Positions 1-5,307 of a stretch of DNA of 5,720 nt are shown piece by piece. The DNA comes from Alphaproteobacteria bacterium (GTDB lineage Bacteria; Pseudomonadota; Alphaproteobacteria; DSM-16000; Inquilinaceae), in assembly GCA_029263555.1 (NCBI GenBank), contig JAJUFW010000212.1, forward strand, positions 1-5,720, written 5' to 3'. The position numbers were made by a program, and so were the translations under genes. Below the pieces are notes generated by a model, which worked only from the letters and a program-made list of their open reading frames with translations, had not been told where the DNA came from and ran no database searches. The number at the start of each line of letters is the position of its first letter. Position 1 is the stretch's first letter.

Positions 1-752
1 GCCTTGCCCAGCGTTCCCTCGATAACGGTCAGCCGGTCGGCGACGCGGTCCCGATCGGAGATGCCGCCGCCGCGCGGCCCGTACATCCCGACCGCGTGCA
101 CCTCGTCGAGATAGGTCATCGCCCCGTGCTTCTCGGCGACGTCGCAGATCTCGGCGATCGGGGCGATGTCGCCGTCCATGGAATAGACGCTTTCGAAGGC
201 CACGAGCTTCGGCCGGTCGGCCGGGTAGCGGCTCATCAGCTCGTCCAGATGCTCGACGTCATTGTGCCGGAAGATGTTCTTCTCGGCGCCCGAATGGCGG
301 ATGCCGGCGATCATCGAGTTGTGGTTGAGCGCGTCGGAGAAGACCACGCAGTCCGGCACCACCCGCGCCAGCGTCGAAAGCGCGGCCTCGTTGGAGATGT
401 AGCCCGAGGTGAAGATGAGCGCCGACTCCTTGCCGTGGAGGTCGGCAAGCTCCCGCTCCAGCGCCACGTGATAGAAATTGGTTCCGGAGATGTTGCGCGT
501 TCCGCCGGCGCCGGCGCCGCACTGGTCGATCGCCTGCTTCATTGCGGCGAGGACATCCGGGTGCTGCCCCATGCCCAGGTAGTCGTTGGAGCACCAGACG
601 GTGACCTCCGTGCCGCCCCCCAACCCGTGATGGAGCGCCGTCGGAAAGGCCCCGGCACGTCGTTCCAGCTCAGCGAAGTAGCGGTAATGCCCTTCGGCCT
701 TCAGCCGGTCGATGGCGCCGCGAAAAATCTCCTCGTAATTCACACCGGGCAT
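1..752 (-). CDS. hemA: 5-aminolevulinate synthase (ALAS), N-terminal 250 residues, cut by the window edge
   Basis: PLP-dependent enzyme condensing glycine with succinyl-CoA to 5-aminolevulinate, the first step of the C4 route to haem and other tetrapyrroles in Alphaproteobacteria; cytoplasmic. Seen: an N-terminus of the family type (VNYEEIFRGAIDRLKAEG, residues 4-21), WCSNDYLGMGQHP (53-65), the GAGAGGTRNISGT loop (79-91), SDALNHNSMI (139-148), FRHND (161-165), ESVYSMDGD (187-195) and DEVHAVGMYGPRG (216-228), where D216 should contact the PLP pyridine nitrogen. The last complete codon (3-5) is the lysine of GTLGK, K250, expected to form the PLP Schiff base; the remaining roughly 150 residues lie outside. 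The GTRNISGT and NHNSMI segments favour ALAS over the sister enzyme 2-amino-3-ketobutyrate CoA ligase. ATG at 750-752 was chosen because no start codon lies just upstream and a GAGGA sits 7 nt before it. No Cys-Pro haem-regulatory motif is seen in this part. Confidence 0.96.
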   Translation of the reverse strand, partial: MPGVNYEEIFRGAIDRLKAEGHYRYFAELERRAGAFPTALHHGLGGGTEVTVWCSNDYLGMGQHPDVLAAMKQAIDQCGAGAGGTRNISGTNFYHVALERELADLHGKESALIFTSGYISNEAALSTLARVVPDCVVFSDALNHNSMIAGIRHSGAEKNIFRHNDVEHLDELMSRYPADRPKLVAFESVYSMDGDIAPIAEICDVAEKHGAMTYLDEVHAVGMYGPRGGGISDRDRVADRLTVIEGTLGK

Positions 753-759
753 TCCCGAG

Positions 760-764
760 TCCTC
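760..764 (-). promoter_or_regulatory. Shine-Dalgarno site of hemA
   Basis: GAGGA on the minus strand, 7 nt upstream of the ATG at 750-752. It supports that ATG as the hemA start. Confidence 0.65.
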
Positions 765-800
765 TGTCGCCCCGCCGGACGCGTCGTGCCGTCGGAGGGC

Positions 801-821
801 GGTCACAAGCCTAGCCTGACC
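801..821. repeat. Interrupted dyad GGTCA-N11-TGACC upstream of hemA
   Basis: Perfect 5-bp arms GGTCA (801-805) and TGACC (817-821) are separated by 11 bp that hold a tandem AGCCT AGCCT (808-817). It lies about 48 bp before the hemA ATG, within the probable 5' untranslated region. It could be a small RNA hairpin or a protein site. The arms are short enough that chance is possible. Confidence 0.3.
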
Positions 822-872
822 TTCCGTCCCGGACCGGCATCTCGACCGGCCCGTCTTTCCGGATGAATGCCG

Positions 873-908
873 CCTTGCCGCCCGCGCATCGTGCCGCGGG
901 GAGCAAGG
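873..908 (-). terminator. Strong two-part stem-loop between the NHLRC2-like gene and hemA (terminator or hemA leader element)
   Basis: Outer arms CCTTGC (873-878) and GCAAGG (903-908) and inner arms CCCGCG (881-886) and CGCGGG (895-900) give 12 base pairs. A 2x2 internal loop separates the arms and the terminal loop is 8 nt. It lies 68 bp past the stop codon of the NHLRC2-like gene. No T-run follows on the minus strand, so an intrinsic terminator is uncertain. It also falls inside the leader of any transcript starting at the TATAAT of 947-952, so it could be an attenuator or stabilising element for hemA. Confidence 0.45.
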
Positions 909-932
909 GGGCGCGCGGACCCTAATCCCCGG

Positions 933-946
933 GGACAGCGATGTCC
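933..946. promoter_or_regulatory. Operator-like inverted repeat GGACA-N4-TGTCC at the predicted hemA start site
   Basis: Perfect 5-bp arms GGACA (933-937) and TGTCC (942-946) with a 4-bp spacer directly abut the -10 hexamer at 947-952 and so cover the expected transcription start. The position is typical of a repressor operator. The arms do not match the FNR consensus (TTGAT-N4-ATCAA), although the 5-4-5 spacing is the same. A hairpin at the extreme 5' end of the mRNA is the alternative. Confidence 0.35.
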
Positions 947-952
947 ATTATA
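947..952 (-). promoter_or_regulatory. Candidate -10 box of a hemA promoter (TATAAT)
   Basis: A perfect TATAAT on the minus strand, 24 bp after the stop codon of the upstream gene, in an otherwise very GC-rich stretch. At 17-bp spacing the -35 position (970-975) reads CTGCAT, a poor match to TTGACA, so the promoter would be weak or activator-dependent. A start near 940 gives a hemA leader of about 190 nt. Confidence 0.45.
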
Positions 953-975
953 CCTTTGCCGCACCTGACATGCAG

Positions 976-2451
976 TTATGCGGCCCAGGTCCGGTAGCTC
1001 CGGCTGTCGAGATCGTAGGCCAGGATGCGGTGATTGTTGGTGTCGACCAGAAGCACCCGGTCCGCACCGTCGGCCTGTACCCCCGCAGGTTCGCCCAGAG
1101 GCAGGCAGACCGGATCGCGGCATTCGAAGCTGCCGCCGTCGAGATCGGCCACGCTGCGGTCCATGAGATCGAGCACGCGGATTTCCGCGTTGTAGCTGTC
1201 GGCGACCAGAAGCCGGTCGCCTGCGGCCACGCCGATGCCGAGCGGGTGCTGCAGGAGGGCATCCGGGAACGGTCCGTTCGCATGGCCGAAATCGAACAGG
1301 CCGGTTCCGACCAGGGTCTCGACCCTGCCGTTCTCAAGATCGAGAGCGCGAACCGAGGAGGTCTCGCTGTCGACGAAGTAGAGGGTCCGCCCGTCGGGCG
1401 AGAGGGCGAGCCCGCTCGGCTGCGCAAGCGCGGCCTCCGGCGCCGGTCCGTCGACGATGTTTTCGGCACCGGACCCCGCCAGCCGCGCGACACGGCGGGT
1501 GGCGAGGTGGAGCATGCCCAGCTGGTGGGTTCCGGCATTCGCAAAGAACAGCCGGCCGCCGGCCAAGGCGAGATCCCAGGGGGAGGCAAGTGCCGTCGAC
1601 GCGCCCTCCCGGGGCTCCTCGCCCAGGATCCGTCCTCGCCGCCCGGTCCCGGCCAGGATCTCGACCCTGCCGCTCGCAAGGTCGATGCGCCGGATCGCGT
1701 GGTTGCCCGTGTCTGCGACATAGATCGCGCTTTCGTCCGCCACCAGCCCCTGCGGGCCGTCGAACCGGGCCTCCTCCGCCGTCCCGTCGCGAAGTCCCGG
1801 GGCGCCGCTGCCGTACCGGGCGAGTTCGCCGCCATCTTCGTCCAGCAGCACGATCTGGTGATGCCCGCCATCGGCAAGCGCCCAGCGCCGCCTGCCGCCC
1901 GGCACCGGCTTCAGCTTGCCGGGGTAGCGGAAGCGGCCCGACGGCTCATCCCGGGGCGAAAGCGGCAGCGGCCGAGGCTTGAGCGTCCCGCTGCGCCCCG
2001 CCTCCTCCAAGATGCGGCCGACCGCTTCCAGCAGCTGGTCGGGATCCGGCTCGCCCGAGACCTGGCCGATCACCTGTCCGCCCGGCGACACGAAGACCAG
2101 CGTCGGCCAGGCCCTGACCGCATAGTCGCGCCAGATCCGGAAATCCGGGTCGTGGACCACCGGATGGACGATGCCGTACCGGGCGATCGCCCGGGCGACG
2201 TTCTCCGGATCCTTCTCGGCGGCGAATTTCGGGCTGTGCACGCCGATGACCGCGACCTCGTCGGGATAGGTCTCCTCGACGCGCCGGAGCGTCGGGATGA
2301 TGTGCATGCAGTTGATGCAGCAGAAGGTCCAGAAATCGAGGATCACCAGCTTGCCCCGCAACGCTGCGAGGCCGAGCGGACCGGCGGTGTTGAACCAGAC
2401 GAGACCGTCCCGGTCGATCTCAGGCGCTCTCACGGGCGGAACTGGCGCCAT
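976..2451 (-). CDS. NHLRC2-like protein: thioredoxin-like domain plus NHL beta-propeller
   Basis: 491 residues, no signal peptide or membrane segment, so probably cytoplasmic. Residues about 25-150 form a thioredoxin-like fold: VILDFWTFCCINCMHIIP (36-53) contains the C45-I-N-C48 redox motif preceded by another cysteine (C44), and WPT (115-117) supplies the cis-proline. After a basic, proline-rich linker (152-185) come about six NHL blades, clearest at 235-258 (IYVADTGNHAIRRIDL), 293-316, 347-372, 405-429 (LLVADSYNAEIRVLDL) and 457-481. This order and the CCINC signature match animal NHLRC2, which in my recollection is longer because of an extra C-terminal domain. A disulfide-exchange or redox-scaffold role is inferred from the CxxC; no substrate is known to me. 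ATG 2449-2451 is backed by AGGAG 7 nt upstream. The reading frame stays open upstream, antisense to the ribokinase gene, but that extension has no family match. hemA lies 223 bp downstream on the same strand. Confidence 0.93.
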   Translation of the reverse strand: MAPVPPVRAPEIDRDGLVWFNTAGPLGLAALRGKLVILDFWTFCCINCMHIIPTLRRVEETYPDEVAVIGVHSPKFAAEKDPENVARAIARYGIVHPVVHDPDFRIWRDYAVRAWPTLVFVSPGGQVIGQVSGEPDPDQLLEAVGRILEEAGRSGTLKPRPLPLSPRDEPSGRFRYPGKLKPVPGGRRRWALADGGHHQIVLLDEDGGELARYGSGAPGLRDGTAEEARFDGPQGLVADESAIYVADTGNHAIRRIDLASGRVEILAGTGRRGRILGEEPREGASTALASPWDLALAGGRLFFANAGTHQLGMLHLATRRVARLAGSGAENIVDGPAPEAALAQPSGLALSPDGRTLYFVDSETSSVRALDLENGRVETLVGTGLFDFGHANGPFPDALLQHPLGIGVAAGDRLLVADSYNAEIRVLDLMDRSVADLDGGSFECRDPVCLPLGEPAGVQADGADRVLLVDTNNHRILAYDLDSRSYRTWAA

Positions 2452-2661
2452 CGCTGCTCTCCTTCCTCCATCAACGCCGACCCCGCAGGATCCGCATCGG
2501 CACTTCCGTATACCCCGATCGTAACGACAGGGCGAGCCGGCCGGATCCAGGGCACCTTGCAGATCGCCCCCCTTGCCAACGCCCGTCGCAATTCGGGATT
2601 GGCCAGAGCCGGTGCTTCCGCCTAAAGTGCCGGCCGTCCCAATCCAGCCAGATTCCCGTCC
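2452..2661. promoter_or_regulatory. Divergent intergenic region between the NHLRC2-like gene and ribokinase
   Basis: A 210-bp region that must hold both outward promoters unless distant ones are used. Toward ribokinase, TTGGCC (2599-2604), an 18-bp spacer and TAAAGT (2623-2628) match the sigma-70 hexamers at 4 of 6 positions each. Toward the NHLRC2-like gene only a TATACG (2507-2512) stands out, with no good -35. A 7-bp inverted repeat, GGATTGG (2596-2602) and CCAATCC (2639-2645), brackets the ribokinase -10 candidate. All of these are weak matches by eye. Confidence 0.3.
2459..2469 (-). promoter_or_regulatory. Strong Shine-Dalgarno site deciding the start of the NHLRC2-like gene
   Basis: The minus strand reads GGAGGAAGGAG, a doubled purine-rich site whose proximal AGGAG (2459-2463) is 7 nt from the ATG at 2449-2451. 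It excludes the far longer open frame that continues upstream to about 3675. Confidence 0.75.
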
Positions 2662-3588
2662 ATGATTCTCGTCTTCGGCTCTCTCAACATGGATCTGATC
2701 ATGGCCGTCCCGGCGTTGCCGCGCCCGGGCGAGACGGTCCTGACCGACTCTTACGTGACCAAGCCGGGCGGCAAGGGGAACAACCAGGCCGTCGCCGCCG
2801 CGCGCGCCGGGGCGCAGGTCGCGATGGCCGGCTGCGTCGGCGAGGACGAGTTCGGCACACGCCTTATCGAGAATCTGCGCCGGAACGGGATCGACACCTC
2901 GCGGATCGCGAAGGCCGGCCGGCCGACCGGCGTCGCCTATATCTGCGTGGACGGAGGGGCCGAGAACTTCATCACCGTCGCCTGCGGCGCCAATCTGGAG
3001 ACGACGGCCGACCTCGTGCCCATTTCCGCGCTCGGCGCCGGGACCACGCTGCTGATGCAGATGGAAGTCCCGCCGGAGCAGAACTGGGCCGTCCTGCAGC
3101 GGGCGCACGACGCAGGCGCCCGTACCATCCTGAACGTCGCCCCGGCGGCGCCCGTGCCGCGGGACGCGCTGGAAGCGCTGGACGTCCTGATCGTCAACGA
3201 GCTGGAGGCCGCGGCCGTCGCCGCCGAGCTGGGGCTGGAGGCGGCCGGGCCGGAGGCCTGCGCCCGGCTCCTCGCCCGGGAGACCGGCGTCGTCTGCGTC
3301 GTGACGCTCGGATCCAAGGGGGCGATCGCCGCGGAGGGCGGAACCCTGTGGCAGGTGGACCCGATGCCGATCGAACCGGTCGACACGACCGGGGCGGGAG
3401 ATGCCTTCACCGGCGTGCTGGCGGCCGCTCTCGATTGCGGCCTGCCGCTGCCGGAAGCCCTGCGCCGGGCGAGCGCCGGCGCCGCGCTGGCCTGTCTCGC
3501 CCTCGGCGCGCAGGAAAGCCTGCCCCAGGCCGACGCGATCGAGGCCGCGATCGGCAAGGTTCCGCCACCCCGCCGAATCGACGATTGA
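2662..3588 (+). CDS. rbsK: Ribokinase (PfkB family carbohydrate kinase)
   Basis: Phosphorylates D-ribose at O5 with ATP to ribose 5-phosphate, feeding the pentose phosphate pathway and PRPP synthesis; cytoplasmic. 308 residues, the usual family length. Seen: N-terminal GSLNMDL (6-12) with the sugar-contacting Asp D11; PfkB signature 1 around GGKGNNQAVAAARAG (36-50); MQMEVP, ILNVAPAAP and VNELEA in the ribokinase order; and signature 2 DTTGAGDAF (241-249) with the GAG anion hole and catalytic base D247. These motifs favour ribokinase over fructokinase or adenosine kinase, but PfkB specificity cannot be fixed by eye; deoxyribokinase or a nucleoside kinase remains possible. No ribose ABC transporter or rbsR regulator is in the window, so a scavenging role for ribose from nucleoside breakdown is plausible (inference). 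ATG 2662 is at the family N-terminus but has no clear Shine-Dalgarno site. A lipoprotein gene follows after 38 bp. Confidence 0.9.
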   Translation: MILVFGSLNMDLIMAVPALPRPGETVLTDSYVTKPGGKGNNQAVAAARAGAQVAMAGCVGEDEFGTRLIENLRRNGIDTSRIAKAGRPTGVAYICVDGGAENFITVACGANLETTADLVPISALGAGTTLLMQMEVPPEQNWAVLQRAHDAGARTILNVAPAAPVPRDALEALDVLIVNELEAAAVAAELGLEAAGPEACARLLARETGVVCVVTLGSKGAIAAEGGTLWQVDPMPIEPVDTTGAGDAFTGVLAAALDCGLPLPEALRRASAGAALACLALGAQESLPQADAIEAAIGKVPPPRRIDD

Positions 3589-3626
3589 TTCCCTTCTTCC
3601 CGCCCCGGCGCCTTCGCGTCGCTTCC

Positions 3627-4202
3627 ATGCCCGTCGCCACCGACGCCCGTCCCGAACGGGGCCGGCCGACGCCATCCGGTACCCCGGATGGGGCGGCGGG
3701 CCGGGCGCTCGCGGGGGCGATGCTGCTCTGCGCGGCCTTGGCCCTTTCCGCCTGCGGCGGGGCGGAGAGCCACATCGTGCCGCGCGTGCCGATCCCGGAA
3801 GGTCCGGGCGAGGCCCTCGACCCCGTCGCCAATGCCGCCGGACGCAGCGAATGGTCCGGTCCGCGCGCGGCCACCCAGGCCGAAATGTACGTGACGGCGC
3901 GGGACGACCGCGGCTGGGGAATTCTCTGGCAGCTTATCGGCCGCCGGCCCCCGGGCCGGCTGCCCGAAGGCGCGATGGCCGTCGCCGTCTTGCTGGGACC
4001 GCGCCCGAGCGTCGGCTTCCGGGTCGAGATCACCGGGGTCGAACGGCGCGGCGAGGCCGTCGTCGTCACCTATCGCGAACAGGAGCCCGGGCCCGACATG
4101 GCAAGCGGCGGCCGCCTGACCGCCCCCTATGCCGTCCGTCTCGTCCGGAGGACCGCCGGAGAGGTTCTCTACCAGCGCCAGGACGCCCCGGCGGGGTCCT
4201 GA
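3627..4202 (+). CDS. Putative lipoprotein with PrcB-like C-terminal domain
   Basis: 191 residues. A long, Arg- and Pro-rich N-region (1-26) leads to a hydrophobic stretch (27-42) ending in the lipobox LSAC (40-43); C43 would be lipidated and the chain anchored to a membrane, facing the periplasm. The C-terminal half (about 97-183: GWGILWQLIGRRPPG, then AVAVLLGPRPSVGFRVEITGVERRG with VVVTYREQEPGP) resembles the PrcB C-terminal domain (a small beta-rich domain named for an oral spirochaete protease-complex subunit). The residues in between (44-90) look disordered. Function in proteobacteria is unknown to me, and the protease link is by family name only. ATG 3627 is preferred over ATG 3720 because the latter leaves an 11-residue signal with no positive charge; neither has a good ribosome-binding site. 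It lies 38 bp after ribokinase on the same strand, so co-transcription is likely. It converges with pyrE. Confidence 0.8.
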   Translation: MPVATDARPERGRPTPSGTPDGAAGRALAGAMLLCAALALSACGGAESHIVPRVPIPEGPGEALDPVANAAGRSEWSGPRAATQAEMYVTARDDRGWGILWQLIGRRPPGRLPEGAMAVAVLLGPRPSVGFRVEITGVERRGEAVVVTYREQEPGPDMASGGRLTAPYAVRLVRRTAGEVLYQRQDAPAGS

Positions 4203-4211
4203 CGGGGTCAG
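4179..4211. terminator. Overlapping stem-loops across the convergent stop codons (candidate bidirectional terminator)
   Basis: Hairpin A: CAGGA (4179-4183) and CCCC (4186-4189) pair with GGGG (4193-4196) and TCCTG (4197-4201), giving nine pairs, a GGC loop and a 2-nt bulge. Hairpin B: CTGAC (4199-4203), loop GGG, GTCAG (4207-4211). B spans both stop codons, TGA of the lipoprotein gene and TCA (reverse TGA) of pyrE. A and B share 4199-4201, so they may be alternatives. There is no T-run on either strand, so termination is inferred from position and folding only. Confidence 0.45.
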
Positions 4212-4879
4212 TCCTCCTTGCCGCCGTGGGCCTTCGACCAGCCGACCGGATCGGCCAGGAAGCGCCGCACCTCGGCAATCGTCTCGGGCGTGAAATAGCC
4301 GTCGGCCTCCGCCGTCTCGATCACGTCGTGCCAGGTGGCAAGACCGTGCAGCCGCACGCCTTCGGCCGCCAGGCTTTCCACCGATTGCGGGAAGATGCCG
4401 TAGTGGAAGACGACGAAGCAGTGGGAAACCTGCGCGCCGGCCGTCCGCAGGGCATTGATGAAGTTGAGTTTCGAGCCGCCGTCGGTCGCCAGGTCCTCGA
4501 CCAGCAGCACGCGGGCGCCCTCGGGGAAGCTGCCCTCGATCTGCGCGTTCCTGCCGAAGCCCTTCGGCTTCTTGCGGACATAGACCATGGGCAGGGACAG
4601 CCGTTCGGCGATCCAGGCGGCGAACGGGATGCCCGCCGTCTCGCCCCCGGCGACGGCGTCGAACGCCTCGTAGCCGGCGTCCCGCGCCAGCAGGTCGACC
4701 GCCATGTCCATCAGCGCGGCCCGCGCCCGCGGGAACGAGATCAGGTGCCGGCAGTCGACATAGACGGGGCTGGCCCGTCCGGAGGTGAAGATGAACGGCT
4801 CGTCCGGACGGAACAGAACGGCCTTGGTTTCCAGAAGAATGCGCGCAGCCGGGTTGGCGCGGCTCGGGGCAGCGGTCAT
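4208..4879 (-). CDS. pyrE: Orotate phosphoribosyltransferase
   Basis: Transfers the phosphoribosyl group of PRPP to orotate to give orotidine 5'-phosphate, the fifth step of UMP synthesis; a cytoplasmic enzyme, active as a dimer in its family. 223 residues, normal length. Seen: FTSGRASPVYVDCRHLISFPR (31-51) at the substrate-binding N-terminus; AGGETAGIPFAAWIAE (77-92); the flexible catalytic loop VRKKPKGFGRNAQIEG (101-116), whose lysines reach the partner active site in characterised enzymes; and the PRPP loop VLLVEDLATDGGSK (124-137) with E128-D129 in place of the two aspartates usual in enterobacteria, the form I associate with Alphaproteobacteria. ATG 4877-4879 has a GGAG (4889-4892) 9 nt upstream. 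The gene ends 5 bp from the convergent lipoprotein gene. No pyrF or other pyr gene is adjacent. The DUF3126 gene is 168 bp upstream on the same strand. Confidence 0.96.
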   Translation of the reverse strand: MTAAPSRANPAARILLETKAVLFRPDEPFIFTSGRASPVYVDCRHLISFPRARAALMDMAVDLLARDAGYEAFDAVAGGETAGIPFAAWIAERLSLPMVYVRKKPKGFGRNAQIEGSFPEGARVLLVEDLATDGGSKLNFINALRTAGAQVSHCFVVFHYGIFPQSVESLAAEGVRLHGLATWHDVIETAEADGYFTPETIAEVRRFLADPVGWSKAHGGKED

Positions 4880-4909
4880 CGGGATCGGCTCCAGAAACGG
4901 GGTCGGTCC

Positions 4910-4940
4910 TAGTTAGAGGGTCCGGCCCGCCTTGTCCACA
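4910..4940 (-). promoter_or_regulatory. Candidate pyrE promoter overlapping a DnaA-box-like 9-mer
   Basis: On the minus strand TGGACA (4933-4938) matches the -35 consensus at 5 of 6 positions. The -10 region just downstream is poor: TCTAAC (4912-4917) matches 4 of 6 but at 15-bp spacing, and TAACTA (4910-4915) at 17 bp matches only 2. On the plus strand the same place reads TTGTCCACA (4932-4940), one base from the classical TTATCCACA DnaA box. It stands alone, so chance is likely. Confidence 0.25.
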
Positions 4941-4995
4941 GCGGAGCGGTCCGCCCCCCGCCCGGACGGCCCGCAGGGCGCCTCTTCCGGGTCTA

Positions 4996-5016
4996 GGGTT
5001 GCGCCCGCGGCGACCC
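4996..5016 (-). terminator. Stem-loop downstream of the DUF3126 gene (possible terminator)
   Basis: Arms GGGT (4996-4999) and CGCC (5002-5005) pair with GGCG (5009-5012) and ACCC (5013-5016) around a CGC loop, with a 2-nt bulge. It lies 31 bp beyond the DUF3126 stop codon. No T-run follows on the minus strand, so the call is weak. If it terminates, pyrE needs its own promoter. Confidence 0.3.
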
Positions 5017-5047
5017 TCATCGGATCGCCGGCGGTCACGCACAAGCC

Positions 5048-5275
5048 TTACGACACGCCCGCGACCCGGGGCAGGTCGATCTCCATGATCGCCATGTGGA
5101 AATCATAGGAGACCTCGCCGTCCTCCTCGTCGCGGAAGATGACGCCGATGAACTCGTCGCCGATCGTCACCTCGGCGCTGTCCTCCTTCTTCGTTCGCTG
5201 GTGAACGATGATGGAGGGCATCTGGAACTTGTCCCGGAGATAGGCCTGAACGCGCAGAATCTCGGATTTGGTCAA
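5048..5275 (-). CDS. DUF3126 family protein, TTG start
   Basis: Small acidic protein of 75 residues with no signal peptide or membrane segment, so probably cytoplasmic. From the TTG at 5273-5275 it reads (M)TKSEILRVQAYLRDKF, then SIIVHQRTKKEDSAEVTIGDEFIGVIFRDEEDGEVSYDFHMAIMEIDL, which follows DUF3126 members closely in order and length. An N-terminal helix (about 2-17) is followed by a predicted beta-sheet. The function is unknown; I know the family only as a conserved alphaproteobacterial hypothetical. Start choice: an in-frame TTG at 5303-5305 would add ten residues (MQPTQRRNSP) outside the family alignment with no good ribosome-binding site, whereas AAGGA (5284-5288) sits 8 nt before TTG 5275. 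pyrE is 168 bp downstream and a CDF transporter gene is 91 bp upstream, all on the same strand. Confidence 0.88.
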   Translation of the reverse strand: MTKSEILRVQAYLRDKFQMPSIIVHQRTKKEDSAEVTIGDEFIGVIFRDEEDGEVSYDFHMAIMEIDLPRVAGVS

Positions 5276-5283
5276 AGGGCTGT

Positions 5284-5288
5284 TCCTT
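5284..5288 (-). promoter_or_regulatory. Shine-Dalgarno site selecting TTG 5275 of the DUF3126 gene
   Basis: AAGGA on the minus strand, 8 nt upstream of the TTG at 5273-5275. Because it lies inside the ten-codon extension implied by the upstream TTG (5303-5305), it decides for the shorter protein. Confidence 0.6.
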
Positions 5289-5307
5289 CGTTGGGTCGGT
5301 TGCAAGG

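Noticed and set aside
1..752. 2-amino-3-ketobutyrate CoA ligase as an alternative identity for the first gene
   Set aside because: The N-terminus, GTRNISGT, NHNSMI and FRHND segments fit ALAS throughout.
970..2625. 551-codon plus-strand frame opposite the NHLRC2-like gene
   Set aside because: The opposite strand carries a recognisable two-domain protein; this frame has no motif and no ribosome-binding site.
2452..3675. Upstream extension of the NHLRC2-like reading frame, antisense to ribokinase (total frame 899 codons)
   Set aside because: Low-complexity Arg/Gly-rich translation typical of a GC-rich shadow frame; the strong Shine-Dalgarno site and the family N-terminus both place the start at 2451.
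3720..4202. Later ATG start for the lipoprotein
   Set aside because: It would leave an 11-residue signal with no positive charge before the lipobox cysteine. Kept as an alternative but less likely.
3401..4912. 503-codon plus-strand frame overlapping ribokinase, lipoprotein and pyrE
   Set aside because: Shadow frame; all three regions are explained by better-supported genes.
5023..5036. Near-perfect palindrome GATCGCC/GGCGGTC after the DUF3126 stop codon
   Set aside because: No loop to form a hairpin, one mismatch, and GC-rich palindromes of this size are expected by chance here.
2937..5042. 701-codon open frame on the minus strand crossing three genes
   Set aside because: It overlaps ribokinase, the lipoprotein and pyrE in other frames, with no domain and a skewed Arg/Gly/Ala composition; a product of high GC and few stop codons.
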